Made by a program: the position numbers and the translations under genes. Shown in pieces: positions 5,711 through 9,261 of a DNA stretch of 9,261 bases (positions are counted from its first letter, which is position 1; each line of letters begins with the position of its first letter). Location of the stretch: positions 1-9,261 of the forward strand of contig DNUB01000330.1 in NCBI GenBank assembly GCA_003508605.1, written 5' to 3'. This DNA comes from Oscillospiraceae bacterium. GTDB lineage: Bacteria > Bacillota > Clostridia > Oscillospirales > Ruminococcaceae. The notes below the pieces were generated by a model, which did not search any database, was not told where the DNA came from, and saw only the letters and a list, made by a program, of their open reading frames with translations.

Positions 5711-6991
5711 TTAAAGTGCCTTTCTCATGCCGTCGGTGAATACCCGCTTAACAATATCGGCACCTAAATTCCTAAGCTTAACCTCCATATCCTCATAACC
5801 TCTTTCGATATGGTAGATATCCTCAATTTCCGTAATGCCGTTTGTGGCAAGTCCCGCTATAATCAACGCCGCTCCCGCTCTTAAATCCGAAGCCTTGACA
5901 GGTGCGCCGGTGAGATGCTCCACACCCTCGATTATCGCTACCTTTCCGTCAACGGAAATGTCTGCGCCCATTCTTCTCAATTCGTCGACGTAACGGAAAC
6001 GGTTATCAAACATACTTTCCGTTACAATGCTTGTTCCCTGCGCCATGGTGAGCAGTGCGGTAAGCTGAGGCTGCATATCCGTGGGAAAACCCGGGTGGGG
6101 CATAGTCTTTACCGTGGTTTTTTCGTATTTGTCCTGTCCAATAACACGAAGATATTCGTCATGCTCCTCAATCACAACGCCTATTTTCCTCAGCTTTGAG
6201 GTAATAGGCTCAAGATGCTTTGGTATGATATTATTGATAATAACATCGCCCTTGGTTGCCGCCGCAGCTATCATATAGGTTCCCGCCTCGATTTGGTCGG
6301 GGATAACCGTGTATTCCGTGCCATGAAGGTGCTTAACGCCTCTGATCTTGATAACATCGGTACCTGCACCCATAATGTCTGCGCCCATGGAATTAAGGAA
6401 ATTGGCAAGATCCACAATATGAGGCTCCTTGGCAGCATTTTCGAGAATAGTCAGTCCCTCCGCCTTGCAGGCCGCCAAAATAGCATTTATGGTAGCTCCC
6501 ACGGTAACCCTGTCAAAATAGATCTGTGTTCCTATCAGCTTGTCCGCCTGTATATCCACAATACCGTGTTCTATGGTATAGCTTGCACCCAACGCCTTAA
6601 AGCATTTCAAATGCTGGTCAATAGGTCTGTCGCCTAAATCGCAGCCGCCCGGCATGGAGACCCTTGCTCTGCCGAAGCGGTTAAGCATAGTGCTTAAAAA
6701 ATAGTAGCTCGCCCTCATGGAACGTGCCAATTCGTAGGGCACGACCTTGTCCCGTATGTGGGTCGTATCTATTCTGATGGTGTTTTTGTTGATGATTTTT
6801 ACTTCCGCTCCCATTTCGTTAAGGATCTTTAAGTCAATGGAAACATCGTTTATTTCGGGAACATTATAAAGCGTACAGGGTTCTTCGGCTAAAATCGTTG
6901 CAGGAAGAATCGCAACCGCCGCATTTTTTGCTCCGCTGATATTTACAGTACCATTTAATCTTTTTCCGCCGTTTATAATAAATTTATCCAA
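5711..6991 (-). CDS. murA: UDP-N-acetylglucosamine 1-carboxyvinyltransferase
   Basis: MurA transfers enolpyruvate from phosphoenolpyruvate to UDP-GlcNAc, the first committed step of peptidoglycan precursor synthesis in the cytoplasm. The 426-residue product has the family's full length and landmarks: the substrate-binding KN pair (K22, N23) in SGAKNA, the active-site loop MPGGCDLGDRPID (113-125) with Cys117, the residue alkylated by fosfomycin, the Asp305 motif GFPTDMQ (301-307), and Arg397 in ERGYE (396-400). A cysteine and not an aspartate at 117 predicts normal fosfomycin sensitivity of this enzyme, other mechanisms aside. The start codon is TTG (6991-6989): the protein aligns with MurA from its first residues, no nearby ATG fits, and GCAGG lies about 9 nt upstream. 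Many Firmicutes carry two MurA paralogues; which one this is cannot be told here. A long upstream region holds candidate promoters. Confidence 0.96.
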   Translation of the reverse strand: MDKFIINGGKRLNGTVNISGAKNAAVAILPATILAEEPCTLYNVPEINDVSIDLKILNEMGAEVKIINKNTIRIDTTHIRDKVVPYELARSMRASYYFLSTMLNRFGRARVSMPGGCDLGDRPIDQHLKCFKALGASYTIEHGIVDIQADKLIGTQIYFDRVTVGATINAILAACKAEGLTILENAAKEPHIVDLANFLNSMGADIMGAGTDVIKIRGVKHLHGTEYTVIPDQIEAGTYMIAAAATKGDVIINNIIPKHLEPITSKLRKIGVVIEEHDEYLRVIGQDKYEKTTVKTMPHPGFPTDMQPQLTALLTMAQGTSIVTESMFDNRFRYVDELRRMGADISVDGKVAIIEGVEHLTGAPVKASDLRAGAALIIAGLATNGITEIEDIYHIERGYEDMEVKLRNLGADIVKRVFTDGMRKAL

Positions 6992-7168
6992 TTCTAAAAG
7001 CCTGCCTCTTAATTTTTTTGAGGTTCCCGGTAAAGCATCGGAACATGTTCTTAACTTCTCACCTGTGAAAACCGTTTTCGGTATTCGTAAAAATGTGTGT
7101 TATTTCTTTAACAGTATTGAAGCTCTTAACCAATATTCCCGCAATGCAGGAAAACTACTCTTTACACT

Positions 7169-7182
7169 ATTATAGTATAACA
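7169..7182 (-). promoter_or_regulatory. Candidate murA promoter, proximal extended -10
   Basis: On the minus strand, TGTTATACT (complement of 7174-7182) is an extended -10, directly overlapped by a second hexamer TATAAT (7169-7174). The same TGTTATACTAT string occurs in the promoter region of the cyclophilin operon (9188-9198). No good -35 was found at 16-18 nt. Transcription would start about 175 nt upstream of the murA TTG. Confidence 0.4.
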
Positions 7183-7229
7183 AAATACATATGGTATATT
7201 ACATAACCTGCGCATTCACACATTTGTTA

Positions 7230-7238
7230 ATTATATCA
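7230..7238 (-). promoter_or_regulatory. Candidate murA promoter, distal extended -10
   Basis: On the minus strand a perfect TATAAT (7230-7235) is preceded by TGA, an extended -10 of consensus quality. The -35 region (TTCCTT at 17 nt) is poor. It would give a leader of about 230 nt before murA. It could act alongside the proximal site. Confidence 0.4.
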
Positions 7239-7409
7239 CATAATAACTGAAAAAGGAAGTGATTATTCAAAATTTCTACAATTTAACCAACAAAAGCCAA
7301 TATTGCTTAAAGATTTTATACACTGCAAGGCAGAAATGCTAAAGTATCAATAAAAAAGCATATCTTGAAATACCCGGTGAAAATCTTCGCAATACTGAAT
7401 TTTGTCATT

Positions 7410-8381
7410 TTATTCCGTTGCCTCGGGTACTGAAGCCGATGCTGCGGCTGTTTCAGGTTCAGCCTCGGTTTCCCGGCCGGAGACTGTAGCGGGCGTGTTG
7501 TTGTCGTCCACTATTACCTCTTGTGTCGCCTGAGTTTTTGAGGGTGCTCTTGTAGTCTTTGTCTTTTCCGTAACGGTGGTTTCCGCAGGAGCGATTCTTA
7601 TGACTTCAATTTTTTCTATAATAATTTCGTCGATAGGCTTTGATGCGATATCCTGTTTATCGTCGGATTTGTTTCCGTTTACCGTTTCAACGCCGTTGAT
7701 TTTTTCCAATACGTCGTAACCGTCCACCACCTGTCCGAAAACAGTGTCCTTGCCGTCAAGATCAAACAAGCCGCCCACCTGCGAATAACGCTCCTTTACC
7801 TCGGCGGGCATATTGCTTAATTTGCTGCTGTAATCCTTATAATACTCCTTGTCCGTATCAAGCATTTTCCCGCCTATTTCCTCGTCGGCAAGCTGAGCCT
7901 TTATGGTTTCCGCCAGCTCGTCGATCTTTGCGGGAGTTTTATTGTTTACTATGTAAAACTGCCGATAGTTGCCGTCCTCGCTTTTCGCCATACACAGTGC
8001 GCCGTAATAATGGCACATATACTTTGAGGTTTCCTCGGCAAAATATTCCTGCTTTGCCACGTTTCCGTCAAAGCCCGTACCTGTAAGAGATCCGCCCTGT
8101 ATAAGCTTATCCTTAACCACACGGTGAATTGTTCTTCCGTCATAGGATTTGTCCTCGGCAAGCTTTATAAACCGCTTTACCGCATTGGGTGCGGCGGTGG
8201 GAAAAAGCTTAACCGTTATATCTCCGTAATCAAGTATGCTTATTACCGCAAAAACATCTCCCTCCTCGAGAGATACCTCCTCGGTATTGCCCATAAAGCC
8301 TTTTTCGCCTGAGCATCCTGCCGCTGCAGTCAGGCATAAAGCTGCCGCAGCAGCTGCCGCAATTCTTTTTATAGTTTTCAT
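7410..8381 (-). CDS. Lipoprotein peptidyl-prolyl isomerase, cyclophilin type
   Basis: A 323-residue predicted lipoprotein that would sit on the outer face of the membrane and assist folding of exported proteins. The N-terminus has basic residues, an Ala-rich hydrophobic stretch and lipobox AAGC with Cys23. The cyclophilin domain begins about residue 43 and includes TIHRVVKDKLIQGG (84-97), with Arg87 and Gln95 matching human CypA Arg55 and Gln63, and RQFYIVN (140-146). After that comes an insertion of about 55 charged residues (148-203) not usual in cyclophilins. The fold then resumes with LDGKDTVFGQV (208-218). The position of CypA Phe60 is Lys92, so activity may be modified. The tail (264-323) is Thr/Ala/Glu/Pro rich and probably disordered. 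AGGAG lies just upstream, 10 nt separate it from the stop of the paralogous gene before it, and the two form an operon. Confidence 0.88.
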   Translation of the reverse strand: MKTIKRIAAAAAAALCLTAAAGCSGEKGFMGNTEEVSLEEGDVFAVISILDYGDITVKLFPTAAPNAVKRFIKLAEDKSYDGRTIHRVVKDKLIQGGSLTGTGFDGNVAKQEYFAEETSKYMCHYYGALCMAKSEDGNYRQFYIVNNKTPAKIDELAETIKAQLADEEIGGKMLDTDKEYYKDYSSKLSNMPAEVKERYSQVGGLFDLDGKDTVFGQVVDGYDVLEKINGVETVNGNKSDDKQDIASKPIDEIIIEKIEVIRIAPAETTVTEKTKTTRAPSKTQATQEVIVDDNNTPATVSGRETEAEPETAAASASVPEATE

Positions 8382-8391
8382 GGCTTCTCCT

Positions 8392-9150
8392 TTATGAGTT
8401 TTTTTGATATTCGATTATATCTATATGCTTTACAAAAATGTCTTCCTTCGGAACGGCGGTTTCTTCGTCGACCTCTGCGCTCATAATTTTTTCCATTACC
8501 TCCATTCCCTCAACTATCTGACCGAAAACCGTCTGCATTCCGCTTAACGTGGGCAAAGAGCCGTGCTCTACCCAAGCGTCGATAAGCTCTTGAGGGAAAA
8601 GCTGTTTGCCGTCCTTCTGAACGCTTTTTAAGGTTTCGATATCCTCCTCGGTAAAGTCAAAGGTGTTGCAGATAATATATCTGCTGTCTCCGTAACCCGC
8701 AGTGGTGGAATAAGAGCAAAGCGCACCCTTAAAGGGCCACAGATTGGGAGTATATTCGTTTTCTATAAGCTGTCCGTCGTTTGACGCTCCCGTTGAGCCG
8801 TCATTTGCAGCCGAACCCGTTGCGGCAAAGCGTGTTTCATATACCGCATAGATCTTTGTGTTATCGTAATATCCGTCCTTAGACCTGTTGACAAAATTAT
8901 CCACGGTATTGGGAGCGTATTCGGGATAAAGCACCGCAGTCATATCGCCTAAGGTGGTATGAATAACCGCAGCTAACCGACCCTCCTCCGGCTCCTCAAG
9001 CTGTACCATCGTCATTGCGGAAAAATCGTAATCCTTAGCCCTGCTGGTGTAGGTGTTTCCCATAAGTGCGGAACAGCCGCCGGTAAATATACAGGAGGCT
9101 GCAAGCAGTGCAGCAAGAAGCTTTTTAATTCCGTTAATATTCCTTTTCAA
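8392..9150 (-). CDS. Cyclophilin-like lipoprotein, active-site residues lost
   Basis: A 252-residue predicted lipoprotein paralogous to the next gene in the operon. From a TTG at 9150 it has a basic N-terminus, a hydrophobic segment and lipobox TGGC with Cys26. The cyclophilin-like domain starts near residue 59 (LAAVIHTTLGDMTAVLYPE) and ends with MQTVFGQIVEGMEVMEKI (205-222). Aligned without gaps to the paralogue's active-site strand, Arg becomes Ala102 and Gln becomes Ala110, so isomerase activity is doubtful; a binding or chaperone role is possible. An Asn/Gly/Ser-rich loop (114-126) and a mid-domain insertion (164-200) are also present. The TTG start is chosen over an in-frame ATG at 9201 because AAAGGA lies 6 nt before it and the predicted transcription starts (9183-9198) fall downstream of that ATG. 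Confidence 0.82.
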   Translation of the reverse strand: MKRNINGIKKLLAALLAASCIFTGGCSALMGNTYTSRAKDYDFSAMTMVQLEEPEEGRLAAVIHTTLGDMTAVLYPEYAPNTVDNFVNRSKDGYYDNTKIYAVYETRFAATGSAANDGSTGASNDGQLIENEYTPNLWPFKGALCSYSTTAGYGDSRYIICNTFDFTEEDIETLKSVQKDGKQLFPQELIDAWVEHGSLPTLSGMQTVFGQIVEGMEVMEKIMSAEVDEETAVPKEDIFVKHIDIIEYQKNS

Positions 9151-9189
9151 TTTGATTCCTTTCTTGTCCCATGGGGCGTAAGACTTAAT

Positions 9190-9233
9190 AGTATAACACA
9201 TTATATTATATATTCAAATTGCGTCAAAGTCAA
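9190..9233 (-). promoter_or_regulatory. Overlapping sigma-A promoters of the cyclophilin operon
   Basis: Three overlapping minus-strand promoters can be read. The best is TTGACT (9228-9233), 17 nt, TATAAT (9205-9210). The second is TTGACG (9222-9227), 16 nt, TATAAT (9200-9205). The third is TTGAAT (9212-9217), 16 nt, TATACT (9190-9195) with an extended TGT before it. Predicted starts lie at about 9198, 9193 and 9183, all upstream of the chosen TTG start at 9150. Confidence 0.65.
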
Positions 9234-9261
9234 GGTTCTGTTTTCAAAATCATTAAATAAT

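Larger units (their letters stand above)
6992..7409. other. 418-nt AT-rich intergenic region upstream of murA
   Basis: This gap between the cyclophilin stop and the murA start holds no convincing gene. Two minus-strand extended -10 promoters are listed separately. A 27-codon plus-strand frame beginning GTG at 7259 has an AAGGAA directly against the start with no spacer and is not supported. I found no good intrinsic terminator after the cyclophilin stop on the minus strand; only weak inverted repeats (for example CTGC/GCAG around 7325-7335) are visible. Between the promoters and murA lie roughly 175-230 nt of leader in which I found no strong riboswitch-like structure by eye. Confidence 0.5.

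Noticed and set aside
6215..6637. 140-codon plus-strand ORF
   Set aside because: Antisense shadow of murA, whose full-length protein has all expected catalytic residues.
7259..7342. 27-codon GTG frame on the plus strand in the murA upstream region
   Set aside because: The AAGGAA abuts the start with no spacer, and the product is low-information; probably chance.

Overview
The window reads as chromosomal DNA of a low-to-moderate GC Gram-positive bacterium of the class Clostridia, most likely an Oscillospiraceae/Ruminococcus-type gut anaerobe. This is an inference from Shine-Dalgarno-led genes with some TTG starts, sigma-A promoters of the extended -10 type, an Lsa-like ABC-F protein, a YycJ/WalJ-like hydrolase and lipoprotein cyclophilins with Thr/Ala/Glu-rich tails. 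No rRNA, tRNA, CRISPR array, transposase, integrase or phage gene was seen.

Layout. Three plus-strand genes occupy the left half. The first is an antibiotic-resistance-type ABC-F ATPase (456-1970) behind a roughly 260-nt leader. The second is a RecQ helicase with two HRDC domains (2167-4302). The third is a small ArsC/Spx-fold protein (4305-4643), 2 nt after recQ. Four minus-strand genes occupy the right half and run toward them. In transcription order they are two adjacent cyclophilin-like lipoproteins (8392-9150, then 7410-8381), murA (5711-6991, TTG start), and a YycJ/WalJ-type metallo-beta-lactamase-fold protein (4666-5463). The two halves converge with only 22 nt between the facing stop codons.

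The strongest regulatory signal is upstream of the ABC-F gene. An extended -10 promoter is followed by a 6-codon upstream ORF with a good Shine-Dalgarno sequence, then an intrinsic terminator just before the gene. A segment between them is complementary both to the upstream ORF (10 bp) and to the 3' arm of the terminator (11 bp). These are the parts of a ribosome-stalling attenuator: a drug-stalled ribosome on the short ORF would free the middle segment to break the terminator and switch on the resistance protein. The general mechanism is known for ABC-F and erm genes; this instance is read here from the sequence.

Two non-coding inverted-repeat elements also stand out. One is a 157-bp element with 15-bp terminal inverted repeats between the ABC-F gene and recQ. 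The other is an 84-bp near-perfect palindrome between murA and the hydrolase gene. Either may be a dispersed MITE-like repeat; the first could instead be a structured 5' leader of recQ.

Functionally the window is mostly housekeeping (peptidoglycan synthesis, DNA repair, extracytoplasmic protein folding) plus one inducible ribosome-protection gene. I see no convincing new multi-gene defence or metabolic system. The attenuator, the inverted-repeat elements and the cyclophilin pair, one member of which has lost active-site residues, are the items worth following up.
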